From positions 186,001 to 250,000 of the forward strand of contig JAIOKI010000016.1 of the NCBI GenBank assembly GCA_028335825.1: DNA of 64,000 nt, given 5' to 3'. The position numbers and the translations under genes were made by a program. This DNA is from Nosema muscidifuracis. Taxonomy: Eukaryota; Microsporidia; Nosematidae. Of the stretch, positions 11,601 to 20,044 are shown piece after piece. Position 1 is the first letter of the stretch. The number at the start of each line of letters is the position of its first letter. Below the pieces are notes generated by a model. The model made no database searches, was not told the DNA's origin, and saw only the letters and a list, made by a program, of their open reading frames with translations.

Positions 11601-12540
11601 TACATGGAGTTCAAGAACTCGACGGTGGTGTAAAAGATATGTCGGACACGACTATGAAAGTATTGACTACAAAGTAGCCAAACAAAGAATAATAGAGGTA
11701 TTGAAAGGTAGGAGATCCTATAATACTACCATAGCATCCTCACTAGCAGCACAGTATGGTATATTTGAGTCTCAACTCAAGTACATACTAACACAAATAA
11801 ATAAGAGACAGATAAGGAATTACACTAAAATAAGATGTAATTTAATTAGATGGTCTTCTGCGTTAGCTAATGCTCTTAGAATCCCTCAGTATTATAGAGA
11901 ACATTGCTTTCTATGTGAGGGAGAACAGGAAAATCTTGAACATTTCCTGTTAGATTGTCCATCCTTATCTGAGACAAGATCTCTTTATGAGAACAAAATT
12001 ACAGAGTTAAATTCTTTAACTCTGACAAAAGTAGAACGAGTTAAGATGATCATTGGTAATATCAATGACATCAAGACTTCACCAACAGGAAGAAAAGCTC
12101 TACTTGTAAGAGTAGAATTTCTTGATAAAATGATAGTACAAAGATATATCATTGTACAACAAAAGAGTAGACTTCATGTCTCATCAGAGTAAAATCTGAT
12201 ACAAAAGTAGCTAATTTATTAGCAACAAAAGAATTAAATTCTGACCTGGGAGGGGTTTGGCTTAAAGCTGCATATTATGCCGTAGCATTCCGCTGAACTG
12301 AGTTGTGTTCTTAAATGGTGTATTGAACCAGGCGATAACCCAAAATCCTGCTGAACGCAGGTCTCAGTCATTATGACTGAAGGATTTTAATTAATCCTAA
12401 GGGGTTCCCAATCTTCCTACAAGCAAGACCTTTATGGTATGCTGGTGTGTGTCACATAATATTGGATGTAGAGGTTTTTACTTGCTGTGTGGCTTTTCTC
12501 TCTTATTTCAATAAATCATTTTATTTTTTTTTTTTTTTAT
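8664..12540 (+). mobile_element. APE-type non-LTR retrotransposon, long copy 3
   Basis: This is the longest copy in the array. It follows the tail of copy 2 head to tail, its reading frame begins only a few bases after that tail, and so no real 5' UTR is present. Either the element has almost none or this copy is also trimmed at its left end. The 3' UTR from 12193 matches that of copy 2 almost base for base, then runs into a T-rich tail and a series of short tail-like units. Near-identity with copy 2 indicates recent movement or gene conversion. Confidence 0.9.
8671..12192 (+). CDS. LINE polyprotein, copy 3 (AP endonuclease, reverse transcriptase, CCHC knuckle)
   Basis: 1173 residues from the ATG at 8671; an ATG at 8605 in the same frame lies in the tail of copy 2 and was rejected. 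Residues 1-70 are basic and of unknown role. The AP endonuclease spans about 105-330, with N110, E137 in LQETW, a GDMN motif and a final GDH. The reverse transcriptase spans about 520-830, with FADD at 769-772. A CCHC knuckle starts at C1079. There is no RNase H and no restriction-like endonuclease, so this is not an R2 or NeSL relative. The order fits LINEs of the wider L1/R1/Tx1 group; the exact clade needs a tree. It looks intact and could be active. Confidence 0.92.
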   Translation: MFNLRKKIKLNSLQKKLCLVKALASHIKIPELQKKLTRVNPVLDNCIVGSKRHRRRDTTFTFFAVKKVQKDNFINALKQLNINVLKEKPAKFKQVQKLKTLDKVKLCSLNINHLYGKKEDLEILLKVEKPSILCLQETWKKSTFIGRLEKYMVVETPAIGKNKPGLMTLVRKSGAVRCSKKGNDDNILQTVVEFKTSTGWTKILVINVYVPQDRELKQLTLIKLINLLNIEKNKRCYKEIIVMGDMNCKDSTLKQKLVAGGLNPLINYNRVSGTRILSNGKVSKRRIDTIFRVLKQDSEKVTISQRWAVGDHLLLRRYITLPSPVVETSFTYNRKKMQDPLVEEKLSQLLNRKLFTIEELPRVLKEVCTTEKVYDKVKVRKGLPIKWKHINVYKRFRLATKQVLKQWNDANAFRYLTLKKEVEETRVKVRRERANLWAFNGINLYKSNRSRDFWKWLKGMSNTSVRLDNVCLQDEEGRAHNEQQKKLEIANKFYAKLATSTVDSDSIYNKSPLKEPPDDVTMEELIKATNNCGNNKAAGPDEIPTELYKVLLRPSLVDKKLPSFLVDEINKFITGASPPVYWSAADMVCLHKKGDETDINNYRGIALINTISKIYLKIINDRLTQFVDTNNILSPYQAGFRAGEECMNQVATLLEVVKRREFRSLKTYLCFIDFEKAYDNVSHELLFNKLQKYCIPEYLINTLKDIYGNTQMRIRIGGDTSSGYSYRKGVRQGCPCSPMLFNLFINDIFDDMTKVIVPRSTIAIPGLMFADDIVVFGDSKNDLELKIQQISKWAVDNQMKVNCNKSGILVWNTNTSYESEDISIDIDFGKICEVTEYRYLGVLIKKSTLEDHLVKDGAFRGKKALEALKPKLLNKSICIPFKGILIKNVLVPALMYGSELWGMSSTRSGRISRILRKAVRMIFWTKIVPLDRIMDEFCINRIQIQAALNRFRALRKWKHNKTIISEFVEQVPRAKKTTWSSRTRRWCKRYVGHDYESIDYKVAKQRIIEVLKGRRSYNTTIASSLAAQYGIFESQLKYILTQINKRQIRNYTKIRCNLIRWSSALANALRIPQYYREHCFLCEGEQENLEHFLLDCPSLSETRSLYENKITELNSLTLTKVERVKMIIGNINDIKTSPTGRKALLVRVEFLDKMIVQRYIIVQQKSRLHVSSE

Positions 12541-12650
12541 CTCAATAAATTATTTTATTTTTTTTTTATCTCAATAAATCATAATATTTTCTTTCTTATC
12601 TCAATAAATTATTTTATTTTTATTTTTATTTTTATCAATACTCCTTTAAA
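12520..12650 (+). repeat. series of tail-only LINE units
   Basis: After copy 3 the sequence repeats TATCTCAATAAATTATTTTA followed by a T run about three times, the T runs varying in length. Each unit matches only the last 30 bases or so of the LINE (CTTATTTCAATAAATCATTTTA). The best explanation is a stack of extremely 5'-truncated insertions, each placed in the tail of the one before; slippage in a T-rich tail is the alternative. Confidence 0.6.
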
Positions 12651-12763
12651 TATTTGGTTTATTTTGTTGGTGATTAGTGTTAAATATTATTTGTTATTTA
12701 ATTTATTTCTTTAACCAATAGCAGACGTTTTTTTTTAAATAACTATTCTTCATAAAAAAGCAA

Positions 12764-13456
12764 ATGTCACGTATAAGAAACAGATCCAAGAAAAAATATA
12801 TCAATAATAAACCACCTGATAGAGTTAATAAAAAGAATCATAAACAAGCATCACTTACACAATCAGAAATAATATTATATGATCAAAATGAAGATGTTGA
12901 GGAATATGTAAACAACATAGAAGCACATACTATAGGAGAGATTCCATGTAATTTATCATCTAGTAATGAACAATTGAATTACACAATTGATATTGAATTA
13001 GGTAAGGAATCCTGTCAACCAGAAGATGAGTATTGTTTTCAGAAAGATGATACAGAAAATATTTCATATGATTCATCATTGGCTGATATATCCTTCAATA
13101 GTTGTTTAAAATCATTTAATTTTCAGTTACAAGATAATAATGACATAAACTTATCTTTATCAAATTCACAAATAAACATTGTTAAACTTCCTAAAACTGA
13201 AAAATTTTCGAAACTTTTAGATTTTTTTGAAAGTAACAAGAACGTAACTAAGTCTAAGATTAATAATCAAAATAAAATTGATGATGCAGTGATTATACCA
13301 GAGAAAATAACGAGTAAATATAAACAAGAATATATTAAAAGTATTAGAGGGAATCCTGAGCCAAGTAAAAATATTTTAGAAAGATTAGAGGAACGTACAT
13401 TTGAGTTCAAAGGGTTATTAAATAAATGGAAAGAAAGAAGTAATTTAACTAAATAA
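12764..13456 (+). CDS. unknown acidic protein next to the LINE array
   Basis: 230 residues; I do not recognise the family. The N-terminus is strongly basic (about residues 1-30, rich in R, K and N), the middle is acidic and serine-rich and probably disordered, and the C-terminus contains two copies of a short pattern F-x2-LL-x-F/K-F/W-x-S, one near residue 150 and one at the very end. The pattern also occurs near the start of the unknown protein at 34144. There is no signal peptide or membrane segment, and no CCC motif before the ATG. Composition fits host codon use. A nuclear or chromatin role would be a guess only. Confidence 0.6.
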   Translation: MSRIRNRSKKKYINNKPPDRVNKKNHKQASLTQSEIILYDQNEDVEEYVNNIEAHTIGEIPCNLSSSNEQLNYTIDIELGKESCQPEDEYCFQKDDTENISYDSSLADISFNSCLKSFNFQLQDNNDINLSLSNSQINIVKLPKTEKFSKLLDFFESNKNVTKSKINNQNKIDDAVIIPEKITSKYKQEYIKSIRGNPEPSKNILERLEERTFEFKGLLNKWKERSNLTK

Positions 13457-15495
13457 AAACTATAGGTTTTATTTTTTTTATTCAAGAATTCATTTTTAAG
13501 ATTTTGTGACAAATAGTCCTTAATCTACAAAATATTATTTGAGATAAATTTCTTTTTTATAAAGGTCACGAAACATTTATTTTACATTGTATATCTCATA
13601 TAAAGCTCTCTCACCATATTAAGAATACTAGAAGTTACTAAGTTTTAGACTAAAGAGTAAGAAATAAACGTAACAAGTGATGTTTTCAAACAATAGCATC
13701 ACTTGTAACAAGACAAAAAACAATAGAGTTTCTTATAAAAGAGAAGAGTAAATAAGAATCAAACATTTTTATGACTCTTGTAAAATAACAATAACGAAAT
13801 ACATTTTAAAAACTATAAAAGGCGAAAATAAAACTCCTCCATCAAAAATTTATATCAAAGCAAATAAAAAGAAATTAAATAATTTTTATAAACCAAGTAC
13901 ATCCAATAATCTTGAAAGTTCCCAGCTTTACGCTATATAATAGATTTTTTTATTAATTCTTATTGTTTTAATAAAAAGAAAGGATAATTTTTTTAAATAA
14001 ATAACCCTTTAACTTATAAATCATAACAGTTATATTTAAGATAAATGAAATAAGTATATTAATATGGTATCCATCAAAATAATTCATTCTCTTAAATTTT
14101 TCCTTTTAAAATATCTTGAATTTTTTTTAGACTAAAGAGTAAGAAATAAAAACTAAAAAGATAACAGCCTAGTAGATACTATTTTCCAAAGAAAGAATCA
14201 AAAATCAAGAAGAACAATAAAAGGACTTTGTTCTTACACTTTCATTAGAGAAATATTTTCGTTTTTTTCATCTTAAAAAGAACTATAACAGTAACGTGTT
14301 CCTTTAATGCTTTTATCTTTAGTTAATTATTCATAGACTAATTTATTGAGTCAATGTATAAATGATTTAACAATATTAATACATGAAATCTTATTTATAT
14401 GATATTTATATAAAATAAAAATCAAATTATATTTCTATTCTCCAGTCTTTTAAATTAAAAGGTATGATAATAGAAATTCAAAAAGGAGAGGATACCAATA
14501 AAAAGTCTTAAATAACAATCACTTTTATTCAAAAAAGGATAATCATTATCATAAATATTGATAAAATAATTCAACTATACTTCTATAATCTTACTTCAAG
14601 CAAGTTTCTTTGGTATGCCATCAACTATTAAATTTAAAAAATTTTATTTGGTGTTTGGTTTTTTACCATCTTAATAAATCAATTTTTTTTAAAAGTTCTT
14701 CTTTATCTACGCACAAATTCTCTTAAATTACATAAATGAAATTAGTATCACAATTTGTATTGAATGATGATTGAAATAATATTATTTGTCTTTCATTTGT
14801 ATTAGATAATTTTAATTATGATTTAAAATACTGCTTTCTTAACTTTTATAATAAAATCAAAGTGTGATATTATTCCATTTTTTTCTAATAGACATTAAAA
14901 AGTTCGATGACGTAAGAATAAAAATAATTTTATTTTTAAAATGTATAGATAATATAATTTATAGAATCTTAGCTAAAGATCATCAGTTCTCAGAACAGGA
15001 ACATATTTTTATAATAAAAGTTAAAAAATAAATAATTGTTTAATTTTAAACTTTTTTATTTATATAGATTAGAAAATTTTATAACTAATTAACTGAAAGC
15101 CAATTTCTAATCTATGCTAGGGCTGATACTCGTTGCTTTGATAATGTTTGAATATTTTAAATTATTAAAGGTATTTATTTATCTATAACTAATTAAATAA
15201 AAAAGAAAATATTTTATAAAAAAATTTGTCATCTCAATAGGTTTGAAGGATAGAGTAAATTAAAACTTTTAATATGAGAAGAAATAATAAATAATTTTTT
15301 TATGGATGTATCAATTTGATGATTTGTACTTTATTTGTTTTTTAAGTGATAAAAGATATATTTATATGTGAATATCAAAAAATTAACATGTAATTTAAAA
15401 TACTATTCTTAGGTTAATAAATATAAAAATAATTCTACAAATTTAATCAATCTAATTTTATTGATCATCTCTAAAATCTAATACCAATTCATACT
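13457..15495. other. 2-kb AT-rich spacer with repeat remnants
   Basis: No convincing gene. It holds a 24-bp direct repeat (TTAGACTAAAGAGTAAGAAA plus TAAA) at 13645-13668 and 14127-14150, a decayed LINE 3' end near 14588-14692, and two members of short dispersed families at about 14965-15060 and 15091-15195. Confidence 0.6.
14588..14692 (+). mobile_element. decayed LINE 3'-end remnant
   Basis: Matches the last 110 bases of the LINE 3' UTR with many changes: AATCTT, CAAGCAAG, GGTATGC, then GTGTTTGGTTTTTTACCATC and TTAATAAATCAATTTTTTTT in the same order and spacing as in copies 2 and 3. No coding part remains. It shows that the family, or an older relative, also inserted outside the array. Confidence 0.55.
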
Positions 15496-17448
15496 CTATA
15501 AATTTTCATCAACATCTTCATCTTTAATAACAGTCGTATTCTCATCTTTGGTGCTATCTTTAATAAAAAACAGTTCTTTAGAAAATAGAAGACCCATCTT
15601 AGATTTATCATCAGTACAATTATTTACATGTTCGTTTTCTACACGAAAAAGAGCCCATACAAATCTTCTTACAATCTCTAAGCTTATAAAAAAAAATTCA
15701 TTTTTGAGAATGTCAAAAAAATCAAAAATCCAAATATAACGAGCAAAAAAATTAAACAGTGAACCTAGAATATAAAAATATTGTGGGAATAATCTTTTAG
15801 GTCGAAATATTGTCCAATCTAAAAAGAAGTCCCAGAAAAATGAGAAACTACAAGAGCATAAACATATAAAAACTTTAAGTCTCTTTAAAGTATCATCTTT
15901 ATAAAAATAGCAAACTGTATTTAAAGATCCTGATATAACTACCAAGCAATACTTTGACATATTTAATAAGTGAGGAAATGAAGAACGTGTTTCTTTATAT
16001 CTATTTATACATTGAATTATTCTTATAATAGGAAAGAGATTATTTAACATAAGCATATTAATAAAATTTTCTTTTAAACCGAATTCGAATAACAGCATCT
16101 TAAAGCAAGGAGTAAAGCTTTGAAATACATCTGCGAAAAAAAAGTTTTTAAAATAAACTTTTCTAAATCCTGAAGCTAGTGTACCTAAAAATACGGATAT
16201 GAAATATAATCTAGAATTAAGCCATAATATATCGAAGGGAAGTAAAATTAATACGATATTCAAACCAACTATAGAATAACTTAATAATTTAGGATGACTT
16301 TTTATAAGAAAAAAACATGCTAGAAAAGTAAAATTCATTGATATAGACATATAAAATATAAATTCTACAGGAGATAAAGTTGATATCACATCGAAATTAA
16401 ATATTAAATTATAATTAATTTCATATTTTATAAATAGAAGATTACATAAGCCAAATAAGAAAGCACCAAATTGAATTAATCCAATGCTAAAAATCACTTT
16501 TTTTACACTAATATTCTGATCAAAATCTGTATTAAAAATTATTATTCCTAATAAAGATATGAATACTCCTACTAAAAACGTAAGCCAAGGATCATGTCTT
16601 ACTTTTTTACCAATTCTTTTAAAAATTATTTGTGCTTGTAATTTATCATCTAATACAAATACTTTCTTGTATATGTATCGTACTTCTTTTTGCATTTTAT
16701 CTATCTTTTTAGATTTTCCAAAATGAGACTGATGAAGTTTTTTTAAAAAATCACTACTAAATTCGTCATTTCCTTTTTGATTTTTATATTTTCTAATTAC
16801 AATAGATAATCCCATATAATTTATATCTCTAAAACTTTTAACTGAATTAATTGCTTGTAATAATTCATGAAAAGCTTTCTCTTTTTTTCTTTTTTCAAAT
16901 GGTGTATTTATTTTAAAATGATCAAAATTGAACATTCTACGTTTTTTATTATCTTTCATATTATTAATTTCTTCATCAACTTTATTAATTATTTTTATAT
17001 TTTCGAAGTCACTTTCTTCTCCTCCCATACTCACATCACTTTCATTAATATTCATTTTTTTATTTTTTTCAATATCTGATAATTGACTTTCAATATCAGA
17101 AAAATCTGTAAGAAAATCTTCTGTTGACCCCATTTTTCCATTATTATCTCGCATCTTCTTAATTTTCTCTATAAAATCTAAATGTTTAAATCTATCTTTT
17201 TTTTTAGTTTTACTTGAAGTTTCATCATTTAAGTTTTCACTTAATATAGTAAGAAGGACTTTTCTTTGTTCATCTGTCTGTTCTTCGATCTCATTAAAAA
17301 AATTCGTTATTTTTGTGTATTCACTAGTTAGCAGGCTTTTAAATCTATTTAGATCACTTTTTAAGTGTTTTACTAAATTATTGTACTGAATGTAGTATTC
17401 CTCCCATCCTTGTAACTTATTTGATTTAAGTAAAGTTGAGAATTTCAT
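15496..17448 (-). CDS. SPX-EXS domain phosphate exporter (SYG1/XPR1 family)
   Basis: 650 residues. The N-terminus opens like a classic SPX domain (MKFSTLLKSN..W..YYI.YNNL...L), which in the family senses inositol pyrophosphates. Its helices are split by a lysine- and acid-rich insert, and the last SPX helix lies at about 190-230. About eight hydrophobic segments follow from residue 285, then the EXS domain, with the hallmark W-D-x3-D-W at 539-545 and a following R-P. XPR1/SYG1 proteins export inorganic phosphate at the plasma membrane or Golgi. The basic cluster in the last SPX helix (RKYKN) is weaker than in yeast or human proteins. CCC lies 12 bases before the ATG. A divergent 49-codon ORF starts 9 bases away. 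Confidence 0.9.
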   Translation of the reverse strand: MKFSTLLKSNKLQGWEEYYIQYNNLVKHLKSDLNRFKSLLTSEYTKITNFFNEIEEQTDEQRKVLLTILSENLNDETSSKTKKKDRFKHLDFIEKIKKMRDNNGKMGSTEDFLTDFSDIESQLSDIEKNKKMNINESDVSMGGEESDFENIKIINKVDEEINNMKDNKKRRMFNFDHFKINTPFEKRKKEKAFHELLQAINSVKSFRDINYMGLSIVIRKYKNQKGNDEFSSDFLKKLHQSHFGKSKKIDKMQKEVRYIYKKVFVLDDKLQAQIIFKRIGKKVRHDPWLTFLVGVFISLLGIIIFNTDFDQNISVKKVIFSIGLIQFGAFLFGLCNLLFIKYEINYNLIFNFDVISTLSPVEFIFYMSISMNFTFLACFFLIKSHPKLLSYSIVGLNIVLILLPFDILWLNSRLYFISVFLGTLASGFRKVYFKNFFFADVFQSFTPCFKMLLFEFGLKENFINMLMLNNLFPIIRIIQCINRYKETRSSFPHLLNMSKYCLVVISGSLNTVCYFYKDDTLKRLKVFICLCSCSFSFFWDFFLDWTIFRPKRLFPQYFYILGSLFNFFARYIWIFDFFDILKNEFFFISLEIVRRFVWALFRVENEHVNNCTDDKSKMGLLFSKELFFIKDSTKDENTTVIKDEDVDENL

Positions 17449-17457
17449 TTTTAAAAT

Positions 17458-17607
17458 ATGGGTGAATTATTTATTTCTGTTGATAAGAGATTGAAAGAAA
17501 TTGAAGGAGAAGTCTATAAACTCAAATTAAATATCAAAAAGATCGTTAAGCAATACAAACAGATAAATGAATATAGTAAAGATATCAGTGAAGTATTTAA
17601 TAAATAA
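17458..17607 (+). CDS. possible 49-residue coiled-coil protein
   Basis: A short complete frame from ATG to TAA, rich in K, E and I with a heptad-like spacing over nearly its whole length (MGELFISVDKRLKEIEGEVY at the start). It diverges from the SPX-EXS gene with only 9 bases between the two start codons, and it converges on the DHHC gene with a 9-base gap. Good packing, an ATG, and a composition unlike random AT-rich translation speak for a real gene; its size speaks against certainty. I do not recognise it. Tiny helical subunits of kinetochore, tethering or BLOC-like complexes look like this. Confidence 0.4.
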   Translation: MGELFISVDKRLKEIEGEVYKLKLNIKKIVKQYKQINEYSKDISEVFNK

Positions 17608-17616
17608 ATGTGATTT

Positions 17617-18399
17617 TTAATGATTTCCTTCACAAGATATTTTTTTTACTTCACTAAATGTTCTAATTAAAAACTCCTTTAAATTTATTTTTCTCACTCT
17701 TTTTATATTTTTAATAAAATCTCTTGATCTGATATTTGTCAAAGCTAAATATAAGTAGTACAAAGAAAATATCTCTAAAACAAAATGAATAGATTTAAGT
17801 AAACATATAAAAAAAATAATAAATAGTCTATAAAATCTAAATATAAAACTATCTATAGTTGGTATAAAAGACAAAATACATTCTAATGAAGAACCTCCAA
17901 AGTAACTTAAAGCTGTTATTGAGAATATGTAAATATAAAAGTATTTTATATTATTTCTAGCTATACATGTATTAAACCAAAAGCAGTGATGATCCATTTC
18001 TATAACACAATAGTTGCATTCTCTACAATGACTAGTTCCAGGTAGTTTAAAATTATTACATTCTTCACAATAATTACAAATATATTCTATACCATCTATT
18101 TTAATTGATAATAACCAATTATCGTTATAATAAAATTTATGCATCTGAGTTCCATTCACATACTCAATATATTCTTCCTTATTACGATTTTTAAATTTTT
18201 TACAAATATATCCTGGATTAGTTAAAGATATATTTGTAAATGATAATGAGTTTATAAGTATCAGAAATAAAAAACAAAGATTCTGAATATACTCATTTCT
18301 ATTATTTATGTGGTGGAATATACACACAGAGTATATTAATACATGAAATCCGTATATTATATATAATCTGGCTGATTTTTGTATTTCCATAAATTTCAT
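17617..18399 (-). CDS. DHHC-type palmitoyltransferase
   Basis: 260 residues. The cysteine-rich domain runs from about 108 to 150 (C-x2-C, then SHC-x2-C-x2-C and the catalytic DHHC at 136-139, followed by F-W-F-N-T-C). Two hydrophobic segments lie before it (about 12-32 and 40-58) and two after it, the usual four-membrane topology with the catalytic loop in the cytosol. The family transfers palmitate to cysteines of membrane proteins, typically at the ER or Golgi. The usual P in DHHCPW is F here, a tolerated change. GGG directly precedes the ATG. Confidence 0.93.
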   Translation of the reverse strand: MKFMEIQKSARLYIIYGFHVLIYSVCIFHHINNRNEYIQNLCFLFLILINSLSFTNISLTNPGYICKKFKNRNKEEYIEYVNGTQMHKFYYNDNWLLSIKIDGIEYICNYCEECNNFKLPGTSHCRECNYCVIEMDHHCFWFNTCIARNNIKYFYIYIFSITALSYFGGSSLECILSFIPTIDSFIFRFYRLFIIFFICLLKSIHFVLEIFSLYYLYLALTNIRSRDFIKNIKRVRKINLKEFLIRTFSEVKKISCEGNH

Positions 18400-19281
18400 C
18401 CCTTATTTGATTTAAAAAATGTCAAGTAACGAATATTTTTTCGTAATCAATTTAAAAATAAATCTATTGACCAATTAAATTTCGAATAAAAAACATGTAC
18501 TTGCAAATATTTCAATTAATAATATTTGACTCGATTGGGTAAATAAAAAATATTTTTTTAATTTATTAAAGAAAGTCATTTATATATCAAAAATAATGCA
18601 AATTAATAAGGATTTGCTTGTAAAGGCATGTTTAACAATTCATATCTAGTTTGATATATTTGACAGTTTCATACTCATTTTGTTTAATATATTTATTTAT
18701 ATTTCTCTTGTGTAAGATTATCATGAGTTTAATTAAAGCTTTTTAAAATATTACAAATTTATTTATTAGAGTCATAATTATTATACTTATTTTTTCTCAT
18801 ATATAAAATATTTATTAGTTATATTTTGATTGATACTTCATATGTTTCAATGAAACTTACTTAATTCTTATTAATTAGATTTAAGATTTTATAATCCATA
18901 GCTTATTTTTTTTATTATACCAAAATAGCAATAATAAATTAATTTATCTAAGTTAAAATTATCATTATTTTTTTATATTATACAAAAATAGAAATAATAA
19001 ATAAATTTATCCTAGTTAGAATTATCATTATTTTTATTATTAATCTACATATAATAGATTAAAAGTTAGTTCTGATGATATAAAATTATTGTATTAATAA
19101 ATATTATGATCAAAAATAAATTGTTTCAAAAAAATAAATTAAAAATATAATTTATAAATTATTTCAGATATTGTTAAGAATATTTTGTAATAAATACTTC
19201 TTATAAGTATATACAGATATTAATTTGTCTTAACAATTCATTATTACGTTTTTTACATTTAAATTTTAATTTATTAAATAT
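18400..19281. other. AT-rich spacer, nothing recognised
   Basis: About 880 bases of A/T-dominated sequence between divergent genes. Near 18905-19035 a segment of about 65 bases with TTTATTATACCAAAATAGCA and AATTATCATTATTTTT words is imperfectly doubled. No gene, RNA or conserved motif seen. Confidence 0.5.
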
Positions 19282-19776
19282 ATGACAAATTTAAAACATT
19301 TATTTAAAAAATTATTATTGTTTCATATGCTACCTCTTTTTATGTATTCTATATTTGGATCAAGGGCAAACGTAGAGGCAAGTACAGTATTCAAGCTTAA
19401 GAGCAATATAGAGACAGATAATGAAATCTTATATAATAGACATGTACATCCAGCATCCATATATATAATTTATGCATTTCTTCATTTACCTTTTATATTG
19501 ATATCCGTTCTTTTGTTCTGTTTGTACATATCTTTAATAAGAGATGGTCTTGGTTATCCAAGTCTAGTACTAAAAAAAATACCATCTAAGAAATATTCGA
19601 ATATAAACATTAAATATTCAGATACATGTTCGATATGTATAGATCGATTTTCTGAAAAAGATGATGTTAGAGTTTTGAAATGTCATCATGTGTATCATAT
19701 AAACTGTATAGATCCATGGCTTTATAGAAATATTTCATGTCCGGTATGTAGAATGGGTTTAGAGAAGAGTTTATAG
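19282..19776 (+). CDS. membrane-anchored RING-H2 E3 ubiquitin ligase
   Basis: 164 residues. A hydrophobic N-terminus (8-25) looks like a signal sequence or anchor. A lumenal segment follows, then a clear transmembrane helix at about 59-86 and a cytosolic C-terminal RING-H2 finger with ligands C116, C119, C134, H136, H139, C142, C153 and C156. A conserved W at 146 in the E2-binding surface supports an active ligase. This architecture is that of small secretory-pathway ligases of the ATL/RNF13 type, which ubiquitinate membrane proteins at the ER, Golgi or vacuole. No CCC motif is seen before the ATG. Substrates are unknown. Confidence 0.88.
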   Translation: MTNLKHLFKKLLLFHMLPLFMYSIFGSRANVEASTVFKLKSNIETDNEILYNRHVHPASIYIIYAFLHLPFILISVLLFCLYISLIRDGLGYPSLVLKKIPSKKYSNINIKYSDTCSICIDRFSEKDDVRVLKCHHVYHINCIDPWLYRNISCPVCRMGLEKSL

Positions 19777-19971
19777 AGTAATTAAAATATTTTTGAAATT
19801 AAATATTATAATAAAATCTTGTTAGACTTTACAACGACCTACTATTTTCTACTTATTAAAGCTTTAATATTTTTTAACATATCTTTATAGTAGTCTTTTT
19901 AACATATTTTATATAGTAATCTTTTTAACATATCTTTATAGTAATATTTTATTTCAATATTCTCCCCTTAA

Positions 19972-19987
19972 GCTTCTGTGGCGCAAT

Positions 19988-20020
<33 letters not shown>

Positions 20021-20044
20021 AGAGTTCGAGTCTCTCCAGGAGCG
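19972..20044 (+). tRNA. tRNA-Asn (anticodon GTT)
   Basis: 73 bases forming a full cloverleaf: acceptor GCTTCTG with CAGGAGC, D arm GCGC..GCGC, anticodon arm TTCGG-CTGTTAA-CCGAA with GTT, and T arm GAGAG-TTCGAGT-CTCTC. No intron. A T run follows at once, as a Pol III terminator. Confidence 0.97.

Noticed and set aside
12487-12714. A 75-codon + strand frame rich in F, I and N
   Set aside because: It is the translation of the LINE tail repeats; low complexity and no start signal.
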